DNA of 30,193 bases from JASLBX01 sp036374175. Lineage in GTDB: Bacteria; Actinomycetota; Actinomycetes; Jiangellales; Jiangellaceae. Position 1 is the stretch's first letter. Each line of letters opens with the position of its first letter. The translations under genes and the position numbers were made by a program. Positions 16,383 to 24,124 of the stretch are shown here, one piece after another. The notes beneath the pieces are model-generated. The model made no database searches, was not told where the DNA came from, and saw only the letters and a list, made by a program, of their open reading frames with translations. The stretch lies in the NCBI GenBank assembly GCA_036374175.1, contig DASUUH010000130.1, forward strand, positions 1-30,193. Reading direction: 5' to 3'.

Positions 16383-17288
16383 ATGAGCCCGCGCCACGTC
16401 CTGCTGGCCACCCTGGTGGCCGCCCTCTGGGGTTTCAACTTCGTGGTCATCGACGTCGGCCTGGGGGAGCTGCCGCCGTTCGCCTTCGCCACCCTCCGGT
16501 TCGTCGCCGCAGGGCTGCCGGCGGTGTTCTTCGTCCGCCGGCCGGCGGTCGCATGGCGCTGGATCATCAGTGTCGGCTTGTTCGTCGGCGTCGGCCAGTT
16601 CGGCTTGCTGTTCGTCGGAATGCACCTCGGCATGCCGGCCGGTCTGTCGTCCGTCGTCCTGCAGGCCCAGGTGGTCTTCACCATGCTGTTCGCCAGCGTT
16701 CTGCTGCGCGAGAAGCCGCGAACGATCCAGATCGCCGGGATGGCCATCGCGCTCGCCGGTGTGGCGATCGTCGGTTTCAACGTCGGGAAGGCCAGCCCCC
16801 TCCTGGCCTTCCTGCTCTGCGTAGGGGCCGCGGCGATGTGGGGGTTGGGCAACGTCGCCATGCGCAAGGCCCGGCCGAACGACGCGTTCGGGTTCATGGT
16901 CTGGATGAGTCTGGTGCCGCCGCTGCCGTTCCTGCTGCTTTCGGCGATCTTCGAGGGGCCCACCGCGGTGGTGGATGCACTCGGCGCGATGACGGTCACC
17001 GGATTCGCCGCCCTCGCCTACATCGCGTACATCTCGACTCTTGTCGGATTCGGCGCGTGGGGCTGGTTGATGCGCCGGTACGACGCCGGGCAGGTGGCGA
17101 TGTACTCGCTGCTGGTCCCGCCGTTCGGGCTGGCGTCGGCCGCCATCGTGCTCGGTGAATCGATCACAGCGGGCAACCTGCTTGCGGCCACCTTGATCGT
17201 CGGGGGAGTGGGGCTCGGCAGTGTCCGGCTGCGGACGTCACGGGTGATCGCAGGCGCACGTCCGTCCCCGACTCCGGCCCGACCCTGA
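16383..17288 (+). CDS. EamA-family (DMT) transporter
   Basis: A 301-aa membrane protein with ten predicted transmembrane helices made of two EamA repeats. The first starts at LLATLVAALWGFNFVVID and the second at LLCVGAAAMWGLGNVAM. The closest recognisable group is the O-acetylserine/cysteine-exporter-like EamA proteins. The ATG at 16383 follows GGAGCGAGG and begins the first helix; longer frames overlap the LysR control region. It is transcribed divergently from a LysR regulator that probably controls it. Substrate unknown, likely a small metabolite exported by proton exchange. Confidence 0.92.
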   Translation: MSPRHVLLATLVAALWGFNFVVIDVGLGELPPFAFATLRFVAAGLPAVFFVRRPAVAWRWIISVGLFVGVGQFGLLFVGMHLGMPAGLSSVVLQAQVVFTMLFASVLLREKPRTIQIAGMAIALAGVAIVGFNVGKASPLLAFLLCVGAAAMWGLGNVAMRKARPNDAFGFMVWMSLVPPLPFLLLSAIFEGPTAVVDALGAMTVTGFAALAYIAYISTLVGFGAWGWLMRRYDAGQVAMYSLLVPPFGLASAAIVLGESITAGNLLAATLIVGGVGLGSVRLRTSRVIAGARPSPTPARP

Positions 17289-17315
17289 GAACGCGGCGTC
17301 CGAAAGGCGTCCCTT

Positions 17316-17370
17316 ACGTCGGGGAACGACCAGGGGAGTCCCCCACATGTGCGGGGCTCTTCCCCGATGT
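17316..17370. terminator. Stem-loop between the EamA and MMPL genes
   Basis: An 11-bp stem with one G-U pair (17316-17326 with 17360-17370; core CGGGGAA / TTCCCCG) and a 33-nt G/C-rich loop that can fold further. It could be the EamA terminator or a structured leader/operator of the MMPL gene, whose start is 68 bp away. Confidence 0.4.
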
Positions 17371-17437
17371 TCAACGTGCCGGTTGGCCGAGACGCTGGAA
17401 GGGCTGAATCCAACAGTCCTCACCAGGGGGTCCACCC

Positions 17438-19678
17438 ATGTCCGCGCCAACCGTCATCGAACTCGAACGCGACTCGTCCGTACCGAAGCCTCCACCACGG
17501 CGCGGGCCGGTGGTCGCGATCGCATCCTGGAGCGCCCGCCACCGCTGGCTGGCGCTGTTGCTGTGGATCGCCTTCGTGGCGGCCGCCATCTTCGGAGGGA
17601 GTGCGATCGGCGGCAAGGATCTGGACGAGTCGACCATGACGGTCGGAGCGTCCGGACCGGCCGACGACGCGCTGCGCGATGCAGACTTCGGCGAGGTCCC
17701 GACCGAGTCCATCCTGATCCAGAGCGCGGACGGCAGGGCGCTGGACATGGCCGCAGCCGAGCCGGCGTTACGGGAGCTGGCCACCGCAGCCGTCGGGGTC
17801 GCCGGCGTCGAGTCCGTAGGGGAGCCGATCCCGTCGTCCGACGGCACCTCGCTGCTGGTCGAGGCGGTCCTTGCCGATGGCAATGGCAACGGCGACGAGC
17901 AGTTCGACGAGAACATCGCCGTCGCCGGCGACCTGCGCACGGCCGTGGACGCCGTGGCCGCGGAGCATCCGGACCTGTCCATCAAGCAGGTCGGTGAGGC
18001 GTCGCTGACCGAGGCTATCGACCAGGTCGTCGCGGACGACTTCAAACTCGCCGAGGTGATGTCCCTGCCCGTGACGCTCGCCATCCTGGCAGTGGTGTTC
18101 GGTGCGCTCATAGCGGCCGGCGTACCGGTCCTGCTGGCGTTCTCGTCGGTGGCCGCCGCTCTCGGGTTGTCGGCGTTCGCGTCGTACCTCGTCCCGACCA
18201 CCGAGCTGCTGGCTTCGGTCGTACTGCTGATCGGTATGGCGGTCGGCGTCGACTACTCGCTGTTCTACATCCGCCGGGCCCGGGAGCAGCGCGCCAATGG
18301 CGACCCTGTCAAGCGCGCCATCGAGGTCGCAGCCGCGACGTCCGGCCGTGCGGTCGTGGTCTCCGGCCTGACCACTGTCGTTGCGATGGCCGGCATGTTC
18401 CTGGCCGGGCTCGCGGTGTTCGACTCGTTCGCCGTCGGGACGATCCTGGTGATCGCTGTGGCCGTGGTCGGGTCGCTGACGGTGCTGCCGGCGCTGCTGG
18501 CCCTGCTGGGCCGCTGGGTCGACCGGCCGCGGATCCCGCTGCTGTGGCGGCTGACCCGACGCGAAGGCGGCTCGCGATTCTGGCCGGCCGTGCTGCGTCC
18601 GGTGCTGCGCCGTCCTGCCGTGTCGTTCACCGTGGGTGTCTTCGCGCTCGGCGCGCTGGCCGCCCCTGCGGTGGCGATGAAGCTGGCCGAGCCGGAGCTC
18701 GACGACCTGCCGGGCTCGATCGCCGAGGTCGAGACTCTGAACCGGATCTCCGCAGCGTTCCCGCGGGAGGGCACTGTCCACACGGTGGCGGTCTGGACCG
18801 AGGACGGCGGATCGCTGGACGTGCCGGCCGTGGAAGCGGCGGTCTCGGATCTGACTGCGCGGACGGACGCCCACCCGGTGTTCGCTGCGGCGGGCGTCCC
18901 GGCCGTCGAGATGGCGGCCGGAGGAGAGGTTGCGCGGTTCCTGGTGCCGGTGACCGGTGGGCTGGACGATGCCGAGCAGGACGCGTCGCTCGAGTCGCTG
19001 CGGGCCTGGGTGGGCGATTCGCTTGGTTCGATCGACAACGTCGACGCCGGCGTCACCGGCCCGATCGCCTGGGAGCAGGACTTCCGCGACCAGTTGGGCG
19101 AGCGGTTGCCGTACGTGATCGGCTTCGTGATGTTGCTGAGCGTGGTGGTGCTGACGTTGGCGTTCCGGTCGCTCACCATCGCTTTGACCGCGGCTGGGCT
19201 CAACCTGCTGTCCGTCGGCGCTGCGTACGGGCTGCTGGTGCTGGTCTTCCAGAACTCGTGGGCGGAGGGCTTGCTCGGTTTCTCCTCGATCGGCGGGATC
19301 GTGACGTGGGTGCCGCTGTTCCTGTTCGTGATCTTGTTCGGGCTCTCGATGGACTACCACATCTTCGTGGTCAGCCGGATCCGTGAGGGCAGGCTGGCCG
19401 GCATGTCGACGCGGACGGCGATCGAGCATGGCATCACGGCGTCGGCCGGTGTGGTGTCGAGCGCGGCGTTCGTCATGGTGGCGGTGTTCTCGATCTTCGC
19501 CTTCCTGTCGATGATCGAGTTCAAGCAGATGGGTATCGGGTTGGCGGCGGCGATCTTGATCGACGCGACCATCGTGCGCGCCGTGATCCTGCCCTCGGCG
19601 ATGCGGCTGCTCGGCGAGCGCAACTGGTGGCTGCCCGGCCGCCGCCTGCGGCGGCTGCCGTCGCCCAGCCACAGCTAG
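17438..19678 (+). CDS. MMPL-family RND-type transporter
   Basis: A 746-aa membrane protein. TM1 is at residues about 33-52 after a basic N-terminus. An extracytoplasmic domain extends to about 200, followed by five helices carrying IGMAVGVDYSLFYIRRAREQ (about 268-287). A second extracytoplasmic domain (about 420-545) and a second helix bundle with LFGLSMDYHIFVVSRIREG (about 630-648) follow. The paired GxxxDYxxF motifs hold the proton-relay Asp residues of MMPL/RND proteins. The ATG has AGGGGG 7 bases upstream. Relatives export lipids, siderophores or drugs. No biosynthetic cluster or regulator is adjacent, so the substrate cannot be proposed. Confidence 0.95.
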   Translation: MSAPTVIELERDSSVPKPPPRRGPVVAIASWSARHRWLALLLWIAFVAAAIFGGSAIGGKDLDESTMTVGASGPADDALRDADFGEVPTESILIQSADGRALDMAAAEPALRELATAAVGVAGVESVGEPIPSSDGTSLLVEAVLADGNGNGDEQFDENIAVAGDLRTAVDAVAAEHPDLSIKQVGEASLTEAIDQVVADDFKLAEVMSLPVTLAILAVVFGALIAAGVPVLLAFSSVAAALGLSAFASYLVPTTELLASVVLLIGMAVGVDYSLFYIRRAREQRANGDPVKRAIEVAAATSGRAVVVSGLTTVVAMAGMFLAGLAVFDSFAVGTILVIAVAVVGSLTVLPALLALLGRWVDRPRIPLLWRLTRREGGSRFWPAVLRPVLRRPAVSFTVGVFALGALAAPAVAMKLAEPELDDLPGSIAEVETLNRISAAFPREGTVHTVAVWTEDGGSLDVPAVEAAVSDLTARTDAHPVFAAAGVPAVEMAAGGEVARFLVPVTGGLDDAEQDASLESLRAWVGDSLGSIDNVDAGVTGPIAWEQDFRDQLGERLPYVIGFVMLLSVVVLTLAFRSLTIALTAAGLNLLSVGAAYGLLVLVFQNSWAEGLLGFSSIGGIVTWVPLFLFVILFGLSMDYHIFVVSRIREGRLAGMSTRTAIEHGITASAGVVSSAAFVMVAVFSIFAFLSMIEFKQMGIGLAAAILIDATIVRAVILPSAMRLLGERNWWLPGRRLRRLPSPSHS

Positions 19679-19684
19679 CCGCCT

Positions 19685-19772
19685 CAAGATCATGGTGCGG
19701 CCGGAGTAAAGTCTGATTCTGCCCGGCAAATAGGGCGAATCGGCGACTTATTCCGGCCGCACCATGATCTTG
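19685..19772. repeat. 88-bp near-perfect palindromic element
   Basis: The outer arms of 25 bp (19685-19709 and 19748-19772) are inverted copies with one mismatch, reading CAAGATCATGGTGCGGCC inward from each end. The inner part is also complementary: GATTCTGCCC (19715-19724) pairs with GGGCGAATC (19733-19741) with one bulged base, leaving the loop GGCAAATA. The element fills the space between two convergent genes, starting 6 bp after the MMPL stop and ending 7 bp before the lipoprotein stop. It may be a bidirectional terminator; its size and structure also fit a REP/MITE-like repeat. Confidence 0.85.
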
Positions 19773-19779
19773 GTCGTGG

Positions 19780-20202
19780 TCAGTAGCTGTAGCCACCGCC
19801 ATCGTCAGACTCGCCACCTTCGCCGACGGTCAACGTGATGTCGACCTCGACTCCGGCCGGCGTGTGGTCGGCGTTGTGCAGCGCCGCCGTCAGCGTGTGC
19901 TGCCCGTCCGGTGCGTCGGTGATCTCGACGCTGTCCGCCTCGACGAGGGTGAACGTACTCTCGTCACCGTCCCAATAGACGTGCACGTGGTGCAGGCCCG
20001 TGTCGGTCGGGCCGAGTTCCTCGCTGGACTCCAACTCGACCGTGAACGGGACGCTGACCTCCGCGCCGTCGTTAGGGGCGGTGATCGACAGCGTCGTGCC
20101 GCCGTCGCCGGTCGCGGTGACCGCGCCGGCCGTGCCGTCAGTCCCGCATGCTGCGAGCAGCAACAAGATTCCCGCTAGTGCCATGCTCTGCGGCCTCGAC
20201 AT
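19780..20202 (-). CDS. Small lipoprotein with His-rich Ig-like domain
   Basis: A 140-aa protein with a lipoprotein signal (LLLLAACG, lipidation Cys at residue 19). A Gly/Thr-rich linker follows, then one beta-sandwich-like domain (SITAPNDGAEVSVPFTVELE) with GLHHVHVYWDGDE in the middle and DGQHTLTAALHNADH later. The spacing of His residues recalls DUF4399-type proteins and copper-binding extracytoplasmic domains, but the resemblance is weak. The tail is acidic and Gly-rich. The ATG has GGAGGG upstream. It converges with the MMPL gene across the palindrome. Function not known. Confidence 0.8.
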   Translation of the reverse strand: MSRPQSMALAGILLLLAACGTDGTAGAVTATGDGGTTLSITAPNDGAEVSVPFTVELESSEELGPTDTGLHHVHVYWDGDESTFTLVEADSVEITDAPDGQHTLTAALHNADHTPAGVEVDITLTVGEGGESDDGGGYSY

Positions 20203-20270
20203 CGCCGTCCCTCCTGCTGTCGTTCTCGCCCAGTAACACGGCAGCCGGCATCGGATGGATCAACCGCGGC

Positions 20271-20720
20271 TCAATCGTCGCCGGGCTCCAATGTCGAGAT
20301 CGAGAAGACTGGATGCCGGTTGGCCTCCGCGGTGAACTCCGCGAGATCGGCGTCCGGCTCCACGTCGAAGTAGGGCCGGACGATCCGCTCCTGCTCCAGG
20401 TACCGCTTGAGCACGGGAGCCGCGATGTGGGGGTCGACCTCGTGGAGCCGAACCCGCTCGGTCCGCCGGCCGCGGCGCAGGTACGCCTCGCCGTTGGCCC
20501 GGACGTTGCGCACCCAGCCGACGGCCCCGTACGGCGCAACCAGCCAGCGCTGACGCGCGTCGATCACCAGGCTGACCGGAGTGGTGTGCAGGCGGCCAGA
20601 CTTGCGGCCGCGCGTCGTGAGTAGGCGGTTGCGCTTGGGCCCCAACCCGAGGCGCAACAGACTTGCCATCATGCGATTGACGAACCGCGTGGTCGCGGTC
20701 GCGTGATAGTTCTCGGCCAC
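20271..20720 (-). CDS. Nitroreductase/quinone-reductase-family protein (F420-dependent, Ddn-like)
   Basis: A 149-aa protein of the DUF385/Ddn family. The split-barrel start has LLTTRGRKSGRLHTTPV (residues about 33-49), the signature contacting the deazaflavin cofactor. VAPYGAVGWVRNVRANG and a C-terminal RPYF segment follow. Family members use reduced F420 to reduce quinones, nitro-imidazoles or other acceptors at the membrane. The GTG at 20720 is chosen for its strong AGGAGG six bases upstream; an earlier in-frame extension lies inside the zinc-finger gene. It is the last gene of the signalling operon, 25 bp after the UBP gene. Confidence 0.9.
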   Translation of the reverse strand: MAENYHATATTRFVNRMMASLLRLGLGPKRNRLLTTRGRKSGRLHTTPVSLVIDARQRWLVAPYGAVGWVRNVRANGEAYLRRGRRTERVRLHEVDPHIAAPVLKRYLEQERIVRPYFDVEPDADLAEFTAEANRHPVFSISTLEPGDD

Positions 20721-20726
20721 GATGTA

Positions 20727-20732
20727 CCTCCT
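20727..20732 (-). promoter_or_regulatory. Shine-Dalgarno fixing the GTG start at 20720
   Basis: A full AGGAGG with a 6-base spacer (TACATC) before GTG, in the short gap after the UBP zinc-finger gene. It excludes the longer in-frame start and suggests efficient translation of this last operon gene. Confidence 0.75.
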
Positions 20733-20745
20733 GGCCTGGATGTGG

Positions 20746-21048
20746 TCAGTCGCGCGCGGGCACCAGCAGCAGTTGGTCGGGATAACACCACGCCCACTGT
20801 TCGTCCGGCTCGGCGGACGCGATAACCGCGTGCTCGGTGGCCCGCCAGTGCGCCGTGGCGTGCCGCCGCGGAGAGTTGTCGCAGCAGCCGACGTGGCCGC
20901 ACCCCAGACACCGGCGCAGGTGTACCCACCTGGTGCCCTCACGAACGCAGGCCTCACACTCGGTGGCTGAGGCGACCTCGTCCGGCAGGCCGTCGAGGTG
21001 CCCGCACTGGGCCGATTCGGACTCGGCCCGGACCCGCCATCCGCTCAT
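20746..21048 (-). CDS. UBP-type zinc-finger protein
   Basis: A 100-aa protein that is one zf-UBP domain. Candidate zinc ligands are Cys15 and His17, Cys31 and Cys34, Cys47 and Cys50, Cys55, and His63, His67 and His73, with the typical RRCLGCGHVGCCDNSP and HWRATEHAV blocks. In eukaryotes this fold binds the free C-terminus of ubiquitin; bacterial stand-alone copies have no proven ligand. The ATG overlaps the histidine-kinase stop (ATGA), so it is translated with the kinase. A redox- or zinc-responsive adaptor role is conceivable but unsupported by sequence alone. Confidence 0.9.
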   Translation of the reverse strand: MSGWRVRAESESAQCGHLDGLPDEVASATECEACVREGTRWVHLRRCLGCGHVGCCDNSPRRHATAHWRATEHAVIASAEPDEQWAWCYPDQLLLVPARD

Positions 21049-22472
21049 GAGCTCGCTCCTTGACGTGTCGGGACGTTCAGCGGCAGTCGGACGGTGAACG
21101 TCGTGCCGTCCGGCCCGGTGGTGAACGATAGCGACCCGCCGTGTCGACGTTCGACGATGCGTTTGGCGTTCTCCAACCCGAGGCCGCTGCCTTTGCCCGC
21201 GGCTTTGGTGGTGACGAACGGCTCAAAGACCCGGTCGCGTATCTCGCCGGGGATGCCCGGGCCGTCGTCGCTGACGTCGACGACGGCGAAGTCGCCGTCG
21301 CGGTATGTGCGCAGCCGCACCACACCCCGGCCACCCATCGCGTCCACGGCGTTGTCGATCAGGTTGGTCCACACCTGGTTCAGCTCGGCTGCATACGCGG
21401 GTACGGCGGGCAACGTCCGGTCGTAGTCACGTTCGACCGTCACGCCGCTGAGCTTGTGCCCGAGCATCACTACGGTGCTGTCCAGGCCGGGGTGCAGATC
21501 GACGTCCTGATGCGTCGCCTGATCCAGGTACGAGTACTGCTTGACGGCGGCGACGAGCGTCGAGATACGTGACGTGGCGTCTTCGATCTCGTCCATCAAC
21601 GCCTCGGTCTCGAGCGTGTACCCGAGCCAGCGGAGCGCGTCGACGGAGTCGCGTCCCACCTGTTCGATGACGCCGTCCAGCCAGGCGGTGTCCAGCCCGG
21701 TGGCGGCGAACACGGGGCCGAGGTCGTGTGGCGCGGTGACGCCTAGCTGCTCCATCCGCTCGATGAGCTCGTCCTCGAGGTCGGCTTCCTGTAGGGCCGT
21801 GAGCGGCTCGCGCTCCTTCGCCGCTTGCTCCACGGCCGCCTCCTGCAGCGCGATGAGCCGGGCGATCAGCCGCGCGTCCAGGCCGGCCTCGGCGATAAGG
21901 CCCAGCTTGTGCCGCATGCCGGCGACGCGGGTGCGCAGCTGGCCGGTGGCCCGGACCGCGGCGGCGGCGGGGTTGTTGAGCTCGTGCGCGAGGTTGGCCG
22001 ACAAGGTGCCGAGCTGGGCGAGGTGCTCGCGCTGGCGGACCGTGGCCTCGCTCGCCCGGATGCCCATGTAGAGGCCATCCAGCAGGTGTACCGCCATCGG
22101 CAACTCGGTACGCACGAACGTGCCGAAATCGTCTGCTGCAAGGCGCATGAGGCGGCTCGGCTGCGTGGTGGTCAACGTGCTCAGGTAGGCGTCCGACGCG
22201 GTCTCGGAGTAGGCCCGGACGGCTCCGGCGTACGCGCCGCGATGATCGGTTTCGTTGATCATCGTTTCCTCGCCGGACGCCATCCTGGTCAGCCGGATCC
22301 GCCCGGCCAGTAAAACCCACAGCGCCTCGGCGGGTTCGCCCTCACGACAGATGACCGCGCCGGTGTCGAAAGTACGCACGTCCGACCGGTCGGCGATCCA
22401 CCGCAGCTGCTCGCCGGTGAGTCCTTCGAACAGGAAAAGCGTGCGCAGCTCATCGATGTCGATGCGGCTCAT
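21045..22472 (-). CDS. Sensor histidine kinase with N-terminal cyclic-nucleotide-binding-type domain
   Basis: A 475-aa soluble kinase without transmembrane segments. Residues about 12-125 form a cNMP-binding/CRP-like sensor (LFEGLTGEQLRWIA, then GAVICREGEPAEALWVLLAGRIRL). The H-box AHELNNP puts the phospho-acceptor at His163. The ATPase domain has NLIDNAVDA (370-378), DDGPGIP (402-408) and FEPFVTTKAAGKGSGLGL (416-433). The stretch between H-box and N-box is about 205 residues, longer than usual, and mostly helical. The ATG at 22472 overlaps the stop of the receiver-TrxR fusion (ATGA), so the two are probable signalling partners. A GGAGG lies inside the end of that gene. Ligand of the sensor domain unknown. 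Confidence 0.95.
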   Translation of the reverse strand: MSRIDIDELRTLFLFEGLTGEQLRWIADRSDVRTFDTGAVICREGEPAEALWVLLAGRIRLTRMASGEETMINETDHRGAYAGAVRAYSETASDAYLSTLTTTQPSRLMRLAADDFGTFVRTELPMAVHLLDGLYMGIRASEATVRQREHLAQLGTLSANLAHELNNPAAAAVRATGQLRTRVAGMRHKLGLIAEAGLDARLIARLIALQEAAVEQAAKEREPLTALQEADLEDELIERMEQLGVTAPHDLGPVFAATGLDTAWLDGVIEQVGRDSVDALRWLGYTLETEALMDEIEDATSRISTLVAAVKQYSYLDQATHQDVDLHPGLDSTVVMLGHKLSGVTVERDYDRTLPAVPAYAAELNQVWTNLIDNAVDAMGGRGVVRLRTYRDGDFAVVDVSDDGPGIPGEIRDRVFEPFVTTKAAGKGSGLGLENAKRIVERRHGGSLSFTTGPDGTTFTVRLPLNVPTRQGASS

Positions 22473-24124
22473 GCGGCCTCCAGGTAGCGGTGTATCAGCG
22501 TGACGGCCATCGCGCCCTCGCCGACCGCGGACGCGACCCGCTTGACCGACTCGGCGCGCACGTCGCCGGCCACGAATACACCCGGCACGCTGGACTCCAG
22601 GTGGTAGGGATCGCGGGCGAGCGGCCACGACGCGGGCGGGCGTCCCTCCTCGTCCAGCAGGGCGGGGCCGGTCAGCAGGAAGCCGTGCTTGTCGCGGACG
22701 AAGTCCTCGCCGAGCCACGTGGTCTGCGGCGCCGCCCCGATGAAGACGTACAGCCTGGACGCGGGGACGACCTCGTGATCTGTGCCGGGACTGCCGAGCA
22801 CGAGCTGCTCGAGTCGACTATTGCCCTCGCAGGCCAGCACCTGGGTGCGGGTGCGCACGTCGATGGTGGGCGTGGTCTCGATCCGTTCGACGAGGTATTC
22901 GGACATGCTGTGCCGCAGGTGGTCGCCGCGGGCCAGCAGCACGACACGCTTGGCGTACTGGGCGAAGTGCAGCGCCGCCTGGCCAGCCGAGTTGGCCGCG
23001 CCGACGATGTAGACCTCCTCGTCGCGGCAGTCGAGAGCCTCGTGGGCATTGGCGCCGTAGTAGACGCCGCGGCTGGCGAGCGTGTCGGCACCGTCCGCGG
23101 GGAGGCGGCGCCAGGTGACTCCCGTTGCCAGGACGACGGCGTGCGCCGTGACCTCGCTGCCGTCGGCGAACCGGACGATCCGCCCGTCGCCTTTCGGAAC
23201 GACGTCGACCACCTCGGCCGTGGTGAGCGCCTCGACGTTGAACCGGACAGCCTGGTCACGCGCCCGCTGAGCTAGGTCGGCGCCGGCGACGCCGCGGGGG
23301 AAGCCAAGGTAGTTCTCGATAAGGCTGCTCTGCCCGGCCTGCCCGCCGATGGCGGCCCGATCGACCAGTAGCGTGCGCAGCCCTTCGCTGCCGGCGTAGA
23401 CCGCCGCACCGAGCCCGGCCGGGCCGCCGCCGATCACGACAACGTCGTACAGCGGGCTGCCGGCGGTGGTGGCGAGGCCAGCGCGTTCGGCGACTTCGCG
23501 GAGACTCGGCCGGCTGAGGACGACACCGTCCGGCATGACGAGCGCGGGCAGCGCATCGTTGGTGAGGCGGGCCGCCCGCTGAACGGCGTCGGCTTCGTCG
23601 CCACGCAGGTGCCGGTAGGGCACCTGATTGCTGGCCAGGAACTCCCGCAGTTGCTGCGTCTCGGCGGCCCACTGGTGGCCGAGCAGCGTGACGCCTTCGA
23701 ACGCGGGACGCGCGTCGCTGGCCCACTTCTCGAGCAGCTCGTCGAGGGCGGGGTAGAGGTGCTCTTCGGGCGGATCCCAGGGTTTGAGCAGGTAGTGGTC
23801 GAGATCGACTTCGTTGATGGCCCGGATGGCAGCCTGGGTATCGGCGTAGGCCGTCAGCAGTACACGCTTGGCCCGCGGGACGAGGTCCATCGCCTGCTCC
23901 AGGAACTCAACGCCGGACATGCCGGGCATCCGCTGGTCGGCCAGCAAGACTGCAGTGGCCTCGCCTCGCACGGTGAGCTCGCGGAGGGCCTCGAGGGCGG
24001 CCGGGCCGTTCTCGGCGCGAATGACGCGGTGGGTCTCGCCGTAGCGGCGGCGCAGGTCACGAGCCAGGGCCCGGCTGACTGCCGGATCGTCGTCCACGCT
24101 GAGCAGTACCGGTCTGGTGGCCAC
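22469..24124 (-). CDS. Response-regulator receiver / thioredoxin-fold / thioredoxin-reductase-like fusion
   Basis: A 551-aa three-part protein. The receiver domain (1-130) has DDD at 11-13, phospho-acceptor Asp63 in LADQRMPG, Thr91 and Lys114. Residues about 143-217 look like a glutaredoxin fold (VTLLGHQW, LPALVMPDGVVLSRPS), but the active-site pair reads WAAE rather than CxxC. The FAD/NAD(P)H oxidoreductase (225-551) has IGGGPAGLGAA, the nucleotide motif VGAANSAGQAA and VPGVFVAGDVR. Thioredoxin reductase normally has a CxxC between these motifs; here the site reads GVYYGANAHEAL. A phospho-controlled flavoenzyme without dithiol chemistry is implied. GTG start with a G-rich run upstream. First gene of a five-protein-class operon; no DNA-binding domain. 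Confidence 0.94.
   Translation of the reverse strand: MATRPVLLSVDDDPAVSRALARDLRRRYGETHRVIRAENGPAALEALRELTVRGEATAVLLADQRMPGMSGVEFLEQAMDLVPRAKRVLLTAYADTQAAIRAINEVDLDHYLLKPWDPPEEHLYPALDELLEKWASDARPAFEGVTLLGHQWAAETQQLREFLASNQVPYRHLRGDEADAVQRAARLTNDALPALVMPDGVVLSRPSLREVAERAGLATTAGSPLYDVVVIGGGPAGLGAAVYAGSEGLRTLLVDRAAIGGQAGQSSLIENYLGFPRGVAGADLAQRARDQAVRFNVEALTTAEVVDVVPKGDGRIVRFADGSEVTAHAVVLATGVTWRRLPADGADTLASRGVYYGANAHEALDCRDEEVYIVGAANSAGQAALHFAQYAKRVVLLARGDHLRHSMSEYLVERIETTPTIDVRTRTQVLACEGNSRLEQLVLGSPGTDHEVVPASRLYVFIGAAPQTTWLGEDFVRDKHGFLLTGPALLDEEGRPPASWPLARDPYHLESSVPGVFVAGDVRAESVKRVASAVGEGAMAVTLIHRYLEAA

Noticed and set aside
17295..17313. Direct repeat GGCGTCC after the EamA gene
   Set aside because: Two copies of 7 bp only, no further copies and no structure.
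17768..19729. A 653-codon open frame antisense to the MMPL transporter
   Set aside because: High GC leaves antisense frames open; the translation is rich in Arg, His and Gln without any family pattern and runs through the palindrome. The plus-strand MMPL protein is clear.
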